64,000 nt of DNA from Streptomyces hyaluromycini (GCF_002217755.1 NZ_BCFL01000027.1:211209-275208), one strand, 5' to 3'. Counted from the stretch's first letter, positions 8,289 to 17,030 are shown. The notes: generated from the sequence alone by a model not told the origin. Made by a program: numbers and translations.

Positions 8289-9356
8289 ATGCGCAGCATC
8301 GGGGAGACGGCCCGCGATAGCGGGCTGGGGGTGAGTGCCCTGCGGTTCTACGACCGGGCCGGTGTGCTGGTGCCTGCCTGGGTGGATCCGGTGAGCGGAT
8401 ACCGCTGGTACGACCCTGGGCAGGTGGAGGAGGCCCGGGTGCTGGCCCGCCTGCGCCGGGCAGGGATGCCGCTGGCGGACATCCGGCTGGTGCTGGCAGG
8501 CTGGTCCGGCCCGGACACCGATCTGGTCCGGAAGCTACTCAAGGCACACCTGCGCCGTCTCGAACAGGGGCTGTCCGAGGCCCGCGCCGAGTTCTCCGCA
8601 CTCCGTGCGCTACTCGATCACCGGGAGAATGCCATGACCTCGTTCCGCAGCGCCCCCGTCCGCCTGTCCGTTGCCGCACCGGAGCTGGCAGCCGCGCTGG
8701 ACGCGGTCCGTTTCGCGGCGAGCACCGACCCCGAGCTGCCGATGCTCGGCGGGATTCTGTTCGACATCGAGGGCGAGAGTCTTCGTGCCGTGGCCACCGA
8801 CCGGTACCGGATGGCGTGCGCGCGGGCCGGTGCCGCCGGGCACGACGGGGGTCGGGTGCAGGTCATCGTGCCTACTCCGCTTGCCGACGCGATGCGTGCG
8901 CTGTTGGACGGTGAGGGACCTGTGCGGCTCTCTCTCGACGGTGACCGTGTGACCCTGGAGGCCGGGGACCGGCAGGCGGCCGGCCGGTGCCTCGACCACG
9001 ACTTCCCCGACTACCGTCGTCTCCTGCCCCGGGCCGGCGGACGCCGCACCGTCGTCGAGGTGGCGGCCTTCCGGCATGCTCTGGAGACGGGTCCGGTCCG
9101 CTCCGGGGAGGCCGGGGAGCCCGACCTCAGCGTGCTCGGGGTGGAGGACGGCGGGGCGGTGACCCTCTGCGCCGATGTCGACGAAGACCCGAACCGTGTC
9201 GCCGTCAACCGTGAGTTCCTGCTGGCCGCGCTGGCCGCCGGGGCCCGTGACCGGCTGATTCTGGAGTTCGGCACGTCCACGGCGCCGATCGCGATCCGCC
9301 GGCCCGAGGACGAGGGCGCCTTCTCGCTCCTCATGCCGGTCCGGCTGGAGAACTGA
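8289..9356 (+). CDS. MerR-type regulator fused to a DNA sliding-clamp-like domain
   Basis: A 355-aa protein. Residues 1-70 form a MerR winged helix (SIGETARDSGLGVSALRFYD, then GYRWYD and a typical ARLRRAGMPLADI helix), followed by a helical linker to about 115. From about residue 120 on it resembles the DNA polymerase III beta subunit: LGGILFDIEGESLRAVATDR matches the DnaN second-domain pattern, DFPDYRRLLP matches the conserved DyPdYrrLiP motif, and the C-terminus ends in LLMPVRL as in DnaN. It is about one domain shorter than a full clamp, so ring formation would need extra subunits, or the fold may bind ligand or DNA. The ATG at 8289 has GGAG 6 bp upstream. A hairpin terminator follows at 9385. 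Confidence 0.85.
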   Translation: MRSIGETARDSGLGVSALRFYDRAGVLVPAWVDPVSGYRWYDPGQVEEARVLARLRRAGMPLADIRLVLAGWSGPDTDLVRKLLKAHLRRLEQGLSEARAEFSALRALLDHRENAMTSFRSAPVRLSVAAPELAAALDAVRFAASTDPELPMLGGILFDIEGESLRAVATDRYRMACARAGAAGHDGGRVQVIVPTPLADAMRALLDGEGPVRLSLDGDRVTLEAGDRQAAGRCLDHDFPDYRRLLPRAGGRRTVVEVAAFRHALETGPVRSGEAGEPDLSVLGVEDGGAVTLCADVDEDPNRVAVNREFLLAALAAGARDRLILEFGTSTAPIAIRRPEDEGAFSLLMPVRLEN

Positions 9357-9384
9357 CGGTACGTTCACGCTGTGGGGCAGTCAG

Positions 9385-9414
9385 AACCTGTGTGAGGAGT
9401 TCTTCACACAGGTT
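9385..9414 (+). terminator. Rho-independent terminator after the MerR fusion gene
   Basis: Perfect 11-bp stem AACCTGTGTGA / TCACACAGGTT with an 8-base loop, followed by TTCTTT. It starts 29 bp after the stop codon. Confidence 0.8.
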
Positions 9415-9608
9415 TTCTTTATATCCGCTGCTCAGCGATTTCGATGTTTCACATTTGCTGTGGCTCACCTGTCAGTTCAGGTTTTTCCCGATCGCCTGGA
9501 ACCGGGCCCGGCCAGGCCGTGTCTATAGGATTCGAGTCGGCCGCAAGGGGCGAGCAAATGGCCCAACATTGCGGTTAGAAAAGGTAATTAAAAACCAAGG
9601 AGTTCTCT

Positions 9609-9965
9609 GTGAACATGCGTATCGCCGCCGTTGTCGTGGCCTCCGCCGCGCTCGTCGCCGCCGGTGCCACCGCCGCCGTCGCCGCCCCGGCCCCGGCCTC
9701 CTCGATCACCCTCAAGGCGAGCAAGAGCACCGTCAAGCCGGGCGATGTCGTCACCTTCACCGGCAAGGTCGACAACCTCAAGGAGGGCAGCAAGGTGACC
9801 CTCCAGGTCAAGGACGGCTCGAAGTGGGTCTCGCTGCCCGCGACGGCGAAGGTCTCCAAGGCGGCCTACAAGCTCACCGACAAGTTCGACAAGAAGGGTG
9901 TCGAGGTCCTGCGGGTCAAGGACGGCAGCACCGTCTCCAAGAACGTGTCCGTCACGGTCCGCTGA
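9609..9965 (+). CDS. Small secreted protein of unknown function
   Basis: A 118-aa exported protein with an N-terminal signal peptide (about residues 1-28, ending AVAAP). The mature part is a single beta-sandwich-like domain: SITLKASKSTVKPGDVVTF resembles Ig-like bacterial repeats, and it ends in VSVTVR. It contains no cysteine. The GTG at 9609 is preceded by AAGGAG at 6 bp; an ATG two codons later is possible. It has its own upstream region of 190 bp and a strong terminator downstream, so it is monocistronic. A surface or matrix role is plausible; nothing in the sequence shows an activity. Confidence 0.8.
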   Translation: MNMRIAAVVVASAALVAAGATAAVAAPAPASSITLKASKSTVKPGDVVTFTGKVDNLKEGSKVTLQVKDGSKWVSLPATAKVSKAAYKLTDKFDKKGVEVLRVKDGSTVSKNVSVTVR

Positions 9966-10026
9966 ACACGTCCGCGGCGCGCCACGGCTGAATACGTCGG
10001 TTTCCCCTGACCGACTGCCCTGAGAT

Positions 10027-10061
10027 CCTGCCCCACCCCGTCCGATCCGGGGTGGGGCAGG
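10027..10061 (+). terminator. Strong hairpin terminator after the small secreted protein
   Basis: Perfect 14-bp stem (CCTGCCCCACCCCG and its complement) with a 7-base loop. There is no long T run, as is common in Streptomyces. Confidence 0.8.
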
Positions 10062-10420
10062 TGTCGTCAGGGCGCATGCGCGCAGCCGAATCCTATGGAT
10101 CCTATGGGTCACCTGTCTTTGCCGCTGCCTTAGATTGTCCTTAATTGGCGCGCTCACGGCAGCCGGGCCCGGCTCGGACCGGCGTGATGCGGACCGGCCC
10201 GGCCCGGCTCGAAAAAATCTTGTACCGGCGTACAACCCTCCCCCCACCTCGGCGGTCTCACTTGGCGTCAGGGCTTTCGGAGGGGGATCCGGGGGGATCA
10301 CGGGGGTTCTGATACGGAGGGGGAAAAGCCGAGGGGGTTCGATCGACGGATCGGGCCCCCTCGAAGCATGCCTCGCCCAGCGTGGTGCGGCCGGACCCGG
10401 CGGCGGTCGCCGCACGAAGG
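10062..10420. other. Intergenic region with two palindromes
   Basis: About 360 bp with no convincing gene. It contains the palindrome TTGTACCGGCGTACAA (10220-10235) and a G/C hairpin, GAGGGGG (10331-10337) with CCCCCTC (10356-10362), near the 3' end of the leftward ArsR-type gene and perhaps its terminator. Confidence 0.5.
10220..10235. promoter_or_regulatory. Perfect 16-bp palindrome, operator-like
   Basis: TTGTAC-CGGC-GTACAA is a perfect inverted repeat of the size bound by TetR-like or MarR-like dimers. No gene starts close to it in either direction, so its target is unclear. It may mark a lost gene. Confidence 0.4.
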
Positions 10421-11404
10421 TCAGTGGCCGCCGGGTCCGGTTCGCAGCAGGGCGGCTCCGAGTGGGGTCAGGGTGTGCAGCACGGTGTTGGCGTGGCGGT
10501 GGCTGGTGATCAGGCCCGCGTCCCGCAGTACGGCCGTGTGATGGCTTGCCGTCGTAGGGGTCACCCCGGCCCGACGGGCGGCCTCGGTGGTGGTGGAGCC
10601 GGTCGCGCTGGCCCTCAGGATGGCGGCGCGGGTGGGGCCGAGCAGCGCGTTCAGCGGTGGGGAGTCGGTCTGCGGGGTCATCGCCGGCAGGTGGTGGAGG
10701 GGGTAGAGCAGCACGGGCGGGAGGCCGGGGTCGGCCAGGGCGATGGGGGCGTGCCAGCAGAAGTGGGAGGGGATCAGGAGCAGCCCCTGCCCGTCGAGGT
10801 GGACGTCGCGGTGGGCCGGATACGGATCGATCTCCAGGACCGGTGGCCGCCAGCGGATCGTGGGGCCGAGTCCGGTGAGCAGGCCCTCGGTCCCGGCGTG
10901 GAACAGGGTGTGGGCGTGCCGGGCCCGCTCGGCGTGCAGCCGTTCCTGGATGACCTCCTCGTGCGGCGCGATCACGGCACGGTGGTAGGCGCGCAGGGCG
11001 CCCACGAGTTGTTCGCGCATGTCCCGCTCGGTGAGCCGTCCTGCCCAGGCCGGGGCACCGACGCCCCGGGTGAGTACGTCGACTTCGCTCGCGACCCGCT
11101 CGTACGGCGTCGTCAGAACGGCCTCCAGCCCGGCGTCCAGCCCGTGGGCGCCCTCCGGCGGCGTCAGGAAGTCGGGGAAGTAGCTGGCGCGCGGGAAGAG
11201 CGGCAGCAGGAAGGTCCGCACCGTCCGTTCGAGCCCGTCCTGGCGCAACGCGGCACGCGCGGTACGGAACCAGGGCGCGTAGGCCCAGCGGCCGTCGCGG
11301 GTCTGGAGCCGGTGCAGACTGACCGCGATCTCCCACAGCGCGTGCGGCTCGGTCGCCGCTCTGACCTTGGTGAGGTCCTCGGACGTGAAATGAAAGCGGA
11401 GCAT
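10421..11404 (-). CDS. ArsR-type winged-helix regulator with DUF5937-like N-terminus
   Basis: A 327-aa regulator. The N-terminal 200 residues match the DUF5937-type region found ahead of an ArsR winged helix in many actinobacterial regulators (MLRFHFTSEDLTKVRAA... start). The C-terminal winged helix, about residues 255-320, includes LGPTRAAILRASATGSTTTE, then RRAGVTPTTASHHTAVLRD as recognition helix. No metal-binding cysteine pair is seen, so it is probably not a metal sensor. It stands alone on the minus strand and may regulate itself; the divergent I36-like gene is the only nearby target. Confidence 0.85.
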   Translation of the reverse strand: MLRFHFTSEDLTKVRAATEPHALWEIAVSLHRLQTRDGRWAYAPWFRTARAALRQDGLERTVRTFLLPLFPRASYFPDFLTPPEGAHGLDAGLEAVLTTPYERVASEVDVLTRGVGAPAWAGRLTERDMREQLVGALRAYHRAVIAPHEEVIQERLHAERARHAHTLFHAGTEGLLTGLGPTIRWRPPVLEIDPYPAHRDVHLDGQGLLLIPSHFCWHAPIALADPGLPPVLLYPLHHLPAMTPQTDSPPLNALLGPTRAAILRASATGSTTTEAARRAGVTPTTASHHTAVLRDAGLITSHRHANTVLHTLTPLGAALLRTGPGGH

Positions 11405-11472
11405 CCGTATCCCCGTGAGCCCCCGTTGCCGACCTGCGACATGTCAGTGCGCTCGCATGAGGATGACAGTGA

Positions 11473-11997
11473 CATGCCCGGTCGGAAACATGGATTTTCG
11501 CCAGCCATAGGCACGTTGGCGCTGTCCACGAGAAAGGGCACGGAACGTCCTCGTACGAGCAGGAGCACGACCGGAAGTCCAGCCGCACACCGCATCGGGG
11601 CCGCAGGGCCCTCGTCGCCGCGGCGCTCACCTTCGCCACGGCCGCGCTGGGCCTGATCGCACCGAGTGCCGCGAGTGCCTCGACGCAAGCGGCGTGGGAC
11701 TGTCCGAGCGGCGATCTGTGCGTCTGGACCGGTATCGGCGGCACGGGCAGCCGGTGCACGTGGTCGAACGCCGACGCGGACTGGTACTACGCTCCCACCG
11801 TGTGTTCGTGGGCCGACGACCAAGTCGTCGGGTCTGCCAAGAACAGCGGCACGTCATCCTCGTACAACTGGGTCATTCTCTACATGCGTGCGAACTACAC
11901 CGGTGTCTGCTACGCCATCGCGCAGCACGGCGGTACCTTGCCGAACCTCAACCACTGGTTCCGCTCGCACCGCTGGTCTGCTTCGGGTTCCTGCTGA
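11473..11997 (+). CDS. Peptidase inhibitor I36-like secreted protein, no canonical start codon
   Basis: A secreted cysteine-containing domain is clear: a hydrophobic signal segment (RRALVAAALTFATAALGLIA ending ASA, 11605-11676), then CPSGDLCVW, a TWSNADADWYY segment, and a C-terminal region ending ASGSC, as in I36-type (beta/gamma-crystallin-like) inhibitors. The frame is open from 11473 to the TGA at 11995, yet holds no ATG, GTG or TTG before the signal peptide. Either a rare start is used, or a frameshift separates it from the ATG at 11474 in the next frame. Coordinates show the open frame, not a defended start. The domain itself is intact. Confidence 0.55.
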   Translation, partial: HARSETWIFASHRHVGAVHEKGHGTSSYEQEHDRKSSRTPHRGRRALVAAALTFATAALGLIAPSAASASTQAAWDCPSGDLCVWTGIGGTGSRCTWSNADADWYYAPTVCSWADDQVVGSAKNSGTSSSYNWVILYMRANYTGVCYAIAQHGGTLPNLNHWFRSHRWSASGSC

Positions 11998-12007
11998 TCG
12001 GCGGATG

Positions 12008-12049
12008 ACGGATTGACGGGCACCGGAACGCCGGGACCCGCCAATCCGT
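12008..12049. terminator. Bidirectional terminator between convergent genes
   Basis: ACGGATTG (12008-12015) pairs with CAATCCGT (12042-12049), with further inner G/C pairing. It lies between the rightward I36-like gene and the leftward ribose operon and can serve both. Confidence 0.6.
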
Positions 12050-12073
12050 GCTGCTCCCCACGGGGGCGGACTC

Positions 12074-12463
12074 CTAGAAGAACACCCCGCACCGCAGCAG
12101 CACGTTCGCGTACGGCCGGGCCTCGCCCGTGCGTACGACCAGCCGCGCGTCCGCCGACAGGTCCTTCAGCCGCTCGTGCGGGACCAGGGCCAGGCCGGGA
12201 AAGTGCCCGTCCAGCAGCTCGGCGGCGGCCGGGTTGGCCTCGCGTACCTCCGTCGCCGCCGTCGCGCCCTCCACGACCAGCTCCGCCAGCAGCCCGTCCA
12301 GCACCTCCGCGAAGGACGGCACCCCGGCCCGGAAGGCCAGGTCCACGACCCGCGGCCCCTGCGGGATCGGCATCCCGGCATCGCACACCAGCACCCCGTG
12401 CCCGTGCCCCAACTCGGCGAGCGCGCCGGAGAGATGACGGTTGAGGATCCCCGCCCGCCTCAC
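12074..12463 (-). CDS. rbsD: D-ribose pyranase
   Basis: A 129-aa RbsD/FucU family enzyme that interconverts pyranose and furanose forms of D-ribose so that the kinase receives the right form. The N-terminus RAGILNRHLSGALAELGHGH carries the catalytic His of the family, followed by VLVCDAGMPIP; the C-terminus ends in RPYANVLLRCGVFF, with the usual Tyr/Asn active-site residues. The GTG at 12463 overlaps the TGA of rbsK by four bases. It is the last gene of the ribose operon. The open frame continues upstream inside rbsK, but that part is a shadow. Confidence 0.92.
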   Translation of the reverse strand: MRRAGILNRHLSGALAELGHGHGVLVCDAGMPIPQGPRVVDLAFRAGVPSFAEVLDGLLAELVVEGATAATEVREANPAAAELLDGHFPGLALVPHERLKDLSADARLVVRTGEARPYANVLLRCGVFF

Positions 12464-13473
12464 AGCATCCCGCCTTGCCCACCAGACCCGGGTGCGCTGC
12501 CCGACCCCCGGCCGGGGGTCCGGCCCGCGGCGGAGCCGCTGTCGGACACCACGTCCCCCGGGACAGCACAGCACAGTGCGTCGACCTCCGCCGCCGTCGG
12601 GTACGACCCCTGGGCACCCCGCCTCGTCACCGCCGCCGCCCCGACCCGGGCCGCGTACGCCGCCGCCTCGGCGAGGGCGGCGCCCCCGCCGAGCCGTACC
12701 GCGAGGGCCGCCGTGAACGCGTCCCCGGCGCCCGTGGTGTCCACCGCGTCCACCTTCACGGACGGCACCGACGCAACCCCGTGGCCGTCGGCCACCAGCG
12801 CACCCTCCGCACCCAGGGTCACGACCACCGACTTCGGGCCCTTGGCCAGCAGGAGCCGCGCCCAGTCGGCCGGTTCCTCGCTCACACACGCCTCGCCGAG
12901 GATCACCCGCGCCTCGTGCTCGTTCACGATCAGCGGATCGCAGGCCGCCAGGACCTCACCGGGGAGAGGCCGCGGCGGGGAGGGGTTGAGCACGAAACGG
13001 CTGCCGGGGGCCAGGTTCCGTACCACCTCCACGACCGTCTCCAGCGGGATCTCCAACTGCGTGGAGACCACCCGGGAGGCGTGGAAGAGGCAGGCCGCGG
13101 CCCGCACGTCCGCCGGTGCGAGACGGCCGTTCGCGCCCGGCGAGACCACGATGCTGTTGTCGCCGGAGGGGTCCACGGTGATGAGGGCGACCCCCGTCGG
13201 CGCCCCGCCCACCAGCACGCCCACCGTGTCCACACCGGCCGCCCGCTGCGAGTCGAGCAGCAGCCTGCCGTGCGCGTCGTCGCCGACCCGGGCCAGCAGG
13301 GCGGTACGGGCACCGAGCCGGGCGGCCGCGACCGCCTGGTTGGCGCCCTTGCCGCCGGGATGCGTGGCGAGGTCGCCGCCGAGCACGGTCTCACCCGCGC
13401 CCGGCCGCCGCTCGACGCCGATCACCAGGTCGGCGTTGGCGGAGCCCACGACCAGGAGGTCGTAGTCGTACAT
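12460..13473 (-). CDS. rbsK: Ribokinase
   Basis: A 337-aa PfkB-family kinase that phosphorylates ribose to ribose-5-phosphate. Motifs: GSANADLVIGVERRPGAGET at the N-terminus, THPGGKGANQAVAAARLGA (PfkB signature 1), and VDTTGAGDAFTAALA (signature 2, anion hole and catalytic Asp). The last 30 residues are a low-complexity Gly/Ser tail after the kinase fold. ATG 13473 is preceded by AGGGAG; the GTG one codon upstream is an alternative. It is separated from the transporter gene by 70 bp containing a hairpin, and overlaps rbsD. Confidence 0.93.
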   Translation of the reverse strand: MYDYDLLVVGSANADLVIGVERRPGAGETVLGGDLATHPGGKGANQAVAAARLGARTALLARVGDDAHGRLLLDSQRAAGVDTVGVLVGGAPTGVALITVDPSGDNSIVVSPGANGRLAPADVRAAACLFHASRVVSTQLEIPLETVVEVVRNLAPGSRFVLNPSPPRPLPGEVLAACDPLIVNEHEARVILGEACVSEEPADWARLLLAKGPKSVVVTLGAEGALVADGHGVASVPSVKVDAVDTTGAGDAFTAALAVRLGGGAALAEAAAYAARVGAAAVTRRGAQGSYPTAAEVDALCCAVPGDVVSDSGSAAGRTPGRGSGSAPGSGGQGGML

Positions 13474-13500
13474 CACATGACTCCCTAGAGAAACGGGTCG

Positions 13501-13536
13501 AGGCGGCCGGGGCTCAATTCAACCGCCCGGCCGCCT
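13501..13536 (-). terminator. Intra-operon hairpin between transporter and rbsK
   Basis: AGGCGGCCGGG pairs with CCCGGCCGCCT across a 14-base loop, directly downstream of the transporter stop in the direction of transcription. It could be an attenuator or an mRNA-stabilising structure that changes the ratio of transporter to kinase. Confidence 0.55.
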
Positions 13537-13546
13537 CCTTGGTGGC

Positions 13547-15484
13547 TCAGCCCGTGAAGCCGGCCACGTTGTCCTTCGTGACCACCTTCACCGGCACCTT
13601 GATCGCCGACGGGATCTTCTGGTCCTTGACGGCCTTGAGGGCGTTGTCCACGGCGATCTTCCCGAGCTGGCTGGGCTGCTGGGCCACCGACGCGTACAGC
13701 GTGCCGTTCCTGACCGCGGTCAGGCCGTCCGGGGTGCCGTCGAAGCCGACCACCGAGACCGACGAACCGGCCTTGGAACCCAGCGCCTTGATCGCGCCGA
13801 GGGCCATCTCGTCGTTGGCGGCGATGACGCCCTGGACGTCCGGGTGCGCCTGGAGCAGGTTCGACATCACGTCGAGGCCCTTGGTGCGGTCGAAGTCGGC
13901 GGGCTGCTGGGCCACCACCTGGATGCCGGGGTAGGCCTTGAGGCCGTTGGCGAAGCCCTGCGCACGCTCGCGGGCGGCGGAGGTACCGGCCTGGCCCTGC
14001 AGGATCACGATCCTGCCCTGGCCGCCCAGCTTCTCGGCGATCGTCTTGGCGGCCAGCTCGCCGCCGGCGACGTTGTCGGAGGCGACCAGGGTCGCCGTCG
14101 TGGCGTTGTTGACGCCGCGGTCGACGGCGATCACCGGGATGCCGGCCTTGCCGGCGGTCTTCACGGAGTTGCTCGCCGCGTCCGAGTCGACCGGGTTGAC
14201 GATGATCGCGCCGAGGCCGGAACTCGTGAAGTTCTGCAGCTGGTTGGCCTGCTGCGAGGCGTCGTTCTGGGCGTCCGTGACGGTCAGGTCCACGCCCAGC
14301 TTCTTCGCCTCGGCCTGGGCGCCGGAGCGGATCTGCACGAAGAAGGGGTTGTTGAGGGTGGACAGGGACAGGCCGATCTTCGGGTTGGCCGAGGAGGATC
14401 CCGTGTGCAGGAGGGAGGTCGCGGCGACGAGCGCCACGGTGACGACGGCCGCGAGCGCGTACGTCCCGGCCTGCCTGCCCTTGCCGCCGCCCGCGCCGGT
14501 GACCACCGGGGCGGCCCCGGCCTTGCGGCGCACGGTGTCCAGGAGCACGGCGAGCGCGATGACGACACCGATGACGACCTGCTGCCAGAACGCGGACACG
14601 TTGAGCAGGTTGAGGCCGTTGCGCAGCACCGCGAGGATCAGCGCGCCGATCAGCGTGCCGGACGCCTTGCCGGTGCCGCCGGCCAGCGAGGCGCCGCCGA
14701 TCACGACGGCCGCGATGGCGTCCAGTTCGTAGCCGTTGGCGGCCTGCGGCTGCGCCGAGGAGAGCCGGGCGGCCAGCACAATGCCCCCGACCGCCGCGAA
14801 CAGCCCGGACAGCGCGTAGATGGCGAGCTTCTGCTTCTGCACCCGCAGCCCGGAGAGCCGGGCGGCCTCCTCGTTGCCGCCGATCGCGTACATCGAGCGC
14901 CCGATGTAGGTCCGGCCGAGGACGAAGGCCGCGATCAGGCCCATCAGGACCATGACCAGCACCGGCACCGGCAGCCAGCCGCCGAGGGTGTCACCGAGGT
15001 GCGAGACCGAGTCGGGGAAGGCGATGGGGGAGCCGCCGGAGATGACCAGCGCCAGACCGCGCCCCACCGACAGCATCGCCAGCGTCGCGATGAACGGCGG
15101 CAGCTTGCCGTACGCGATGAGGAAGCCGTTGACGAGACCGGCCGCGATGCCCGTGGCGACGGCCAGCACGACGGCGAGGAACACCGGCACCCCGTGCGAA
15201 GTGGCGCTCCACGCCAGCACGGTGGCCGACAGGGCCGCCACCGAGCCGACCGACAGGTCGATGCCCGCCGCGACGATCACGAAGGTCGCGCCGAAGGCGA
15301 GGATGGCCGTCACGGCCGCCTGGACGCCGACGTTGAGCAGGTTGTCGGTGGTGAGGAAGTCCCCCGACAGCGCCGACATGGCGATGACCAGGACGATCAG
15401 CGCGGTGAGCGCGCCGTTGTCGAGGAGCAGCCGGCGCACGCCCGCGGCGCCCGTGCTGCTGTTCTTGAGCGTGTCAGTGGCCAC
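13547..15484 (-). CDS. Ribose ABC transporter permease fused to its substrate-binding protein (RbsC-RbsB)
   Basis: A 645-aa fusion. Residues 1-325 are an RbsC-type permease with 8-10 membrane helices (start TLKNSSTG, then GIDLSVGSVAALSA and AVVIGGASLAGGTGKASGTL, a family signature). A further helix (about 342-362) crosses the membrane, and the remaining 280 residues are an RbsB-type periplasmic-binding domain (IGLSLSTLNNPFFVQIRSGA, NPVDSDAASNSV, IVILQGQAGTSAARERAQGF, then GFDGTPDGLTAV). The extra helix places the binding domain outside, so it is a membrane-tethered binding protein without a lipobox. The GTG at 15484 lies inside the end of rbsA. With RbsA it forms the importer. Confidence 0.93.
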   Translation of the reverse strand: MATDTLKNSSTGAAGVRRLLLDNGALTALIVLVIAMSALSGDFLTTDNLLNVGVQAAVTAILAFGATFVIVAAGIDLSVGSVAALSATVLAWSATSHGVPVFLAVVLAVATGIAAGLVNGFLIAYGKLPPFIATLAMLSVGRGLALVISGGSPIAFPDSVSHLGDTLGGWLPVPVLVMVLMGLIAAFVLGRTYIGRSMYAIGGNEEAARLSGLRVQKQKLAIYALSGLFAAVGGIVLAARLSSAQPQAANGYELDAIAAVVIGGASLAGGTGKASGTLIGALILAVLRNGLNLLNVSAFWQQVVIGVVIALAVLLDTVRRKAGAAPVVTGAGGGKGRQAGTYALAAVVTVALVAATSLLHTGSSSANPKIGLSLSTLNNPFFVQIRSGAQAEAKKLGVDLTVTDAQNDASQQANQLQNFTSSGLGAIIVNPVDSDAASNSVKTAGKAGIPVIAVDRGVNNATTATLVASDNVAGGELAAKTIAEKLGGQGRIVILQGQAGTSAARERAQGFANGLKAYPGIQVVAQQPADFDRTKGLDVMSNLLQAHPDVQGVIAANDEMALGAIKALGSKAGSSVSVVGFDGTPDGLTAVRNGTLYASVAQQPSQLGKIAVDNALKAVKDQKIPSAIKVPVKVVTKDNVAGFTG

Positions 15485-17030
15485 GTCCGGCCTCCTTGTC
15501 GGTTGTGGTGGGGGTGGCGGGGGCGGGGGCGGCGGGGGTACCGGGGGTGCTGACGGCGAGTGCCATCACGGAGTCCTGGGTGGCCTCGTCCGCGGCCAGT
15601 TCGCCGGCGATCCGGCCCTGGGCCATCACCAGCACCCGGTCGCTCATCCCGAGGACCTCGGGCAGATCGCTGGAGATCATCAGCACCGCGGCTCCGGCGG
15701 CCGTCAGCTCATTGATCAGCTGGTAGATCTCGACCTTGGCGCCGACGTCGATGCCACGCGTCGGCTCGTCGAGGATCAGCACCTTGGTGTCGGCGAGCAG
15801 CCACTTGCCGATGACGACCTTCTGCTGGTTGCCGCCGGAGAGCGTGCGCACGTGCTGACCGAGCCCGGCCATCCGTACGCCCAGCTGCCCGGCGATCCGC
15901 CCGGCGGCGGCATGCTGCCCCTTGAGGTCGACGATCCCGGCCCGGGTCGCCTTCCGCAGCGTCACCAGGCCGAGGTTCTCCTCCACGGAGGCGTCGAGCA
16001 CCAGCCCCTGCCCCTTGCGGTCCTCCGGGACCAGCCCGATCCCGGCGGCCATGGCGGCGTTGACGTCGGACCGCCGGAGCGCCGTACCGGAGACCTTCAC
16101 GGCCCCCTTGTCGTACGGATCGGCCCCGAAGACGGCCCGTACGACCTCCGTACGACCCGCACCCACAAGGCCCGCGATCCCGACGACCTCCCCGGCACGC
16201 ACCTCGAAGCTCACGTCGTGGAAGACCCCGTCCCGGGTCAGTCCGTGGACGGAGAGCAGCGCACCGCCGGTCTCTCCCCGCTCCCTCGGGTACTGCTGCT
16301 CGATGGAGCGCCCGACCATAAGACGGACGAGCTCGTCCTCGGGCGTGCCGGCGGGCACCTGGCCCACGCTCTTCCCGTCCCGGATGACCGTCACCCGGTC
16401 CCCGAGAGCGGCGATCTCCTCCAGGTGGTGCGTGATGAAGACGATCCCCACCCCGTCGGCCCGCAACTGCCGCACGATGGCGAAGAGCTTCTCCACCTCC
16501 TCCGAGGTGAGGACGGCGGTCGGCTCGTCCATGATGAGCACGCGCGCGTCCAGGCTGAGCGCCTTGGCGATCTCCACCATCTGGAGGCGGGCGATGCCGA
16601 GTTCACGGACCCGTGCGCGTGGCGACACGTGCACGCCGACCCGCTCCAGCAGGACCTCGGCGTCGGCCTCCGTCTTCTTCCGGTCGATCATCCCGAAACG
16701 GCGCGGCTGCCGCCCCAGGAAGATGTTCTCGGCGACCGTGAGATCGGGTACGAGGTTGAACTCCTGGTAGATGGTGGCGATCCCGAGCCGCTCGGAGTCC
16801 TGCGCACCATGGATGCGCACCTCCTCGCCGCCGGCCAGGATCCGCCCCGCGTCGGGGGTGTAGGCGCCGGAGAGCATCTTGATGAGGGTGCTCTTGCCCG
16901 CGCCGTTCTCACCGAGGAGTACGTGCACCTCGCCCCGGCGCAGATCGAAGTCGACGCCGTCGAGCGCGACCACGCCGGGGAAGGACTTGCGTATGCCCTC
17001 GATGCGCAGCAACTCGTCCGGGTTGCTCAC
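15474..17030 (-). CDS. rbsA: Ribose ABC transporter, ATP-binding protein
   Basis: A 518-aa protein with two ABC ATPase domains in tandem, as in RbsA/XylG-type importers. Domain 1: Walker A GENGAGKST, signature region ELGIARLQMVEIAKAL (degenerate, as usual), Walker B VLIMDEPTA. Domain 2: a degenerate Walker A (GLVGAGRTE), signature LSGGNQQKV, Walker B VLILDEPTRGID. The GTG at 17030 has AAAGGAG upstream and overlaps the TGA of the repressor gene by four bases. It supplies ATPase for the fused permease/binding protein encoded next, with which it overlaps by 11 bp. Confidence 0.94.
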   Translation of the reverse strand: MSNPDELLRIEGIRKSFPGVVALDGVDFDLRRGEVHVLLGENGAGKSTLIKMLSGAYTPDAGRILAGGEEVRIHGAQDSERLGIATIYQEFNLVPDLTVAENIFLGRQPRRFGMIDRKKTEADAEVLLERVGVHVSPRARVRELGIARLQMVEIAKALSLDARVLIMDEPTAVLTSEEVEKLFAIVRQLRADGVGIVFITHHLEEIAALGDRVTVIRDGKSVGQVPAGTPEDELVRLMVGRSIEQQYPRERGETGGALLSVHGLTRDGVFHDVSFEVRAGEVVGIAGLVGAGRTEVVRAVFGADPYDKGAVKVSGTALRRSDVNAAMAAGIGLVPEDRKGQGLVLDASVEENLGLVTLRKATRAGIVDLKGQHAAAGRIAGQLGVRMAGLGQHVRTLSGGNQQKVVIGKWLLADTKVLILDEPTRGIDVGAKVEIYQLINELTAAGAAVLMISSDLPEVLGMSDRVLVMAQGRIAGELAADEATQDSVMALAVSTPGTPAAPAPATPTTTDKEAGRGH

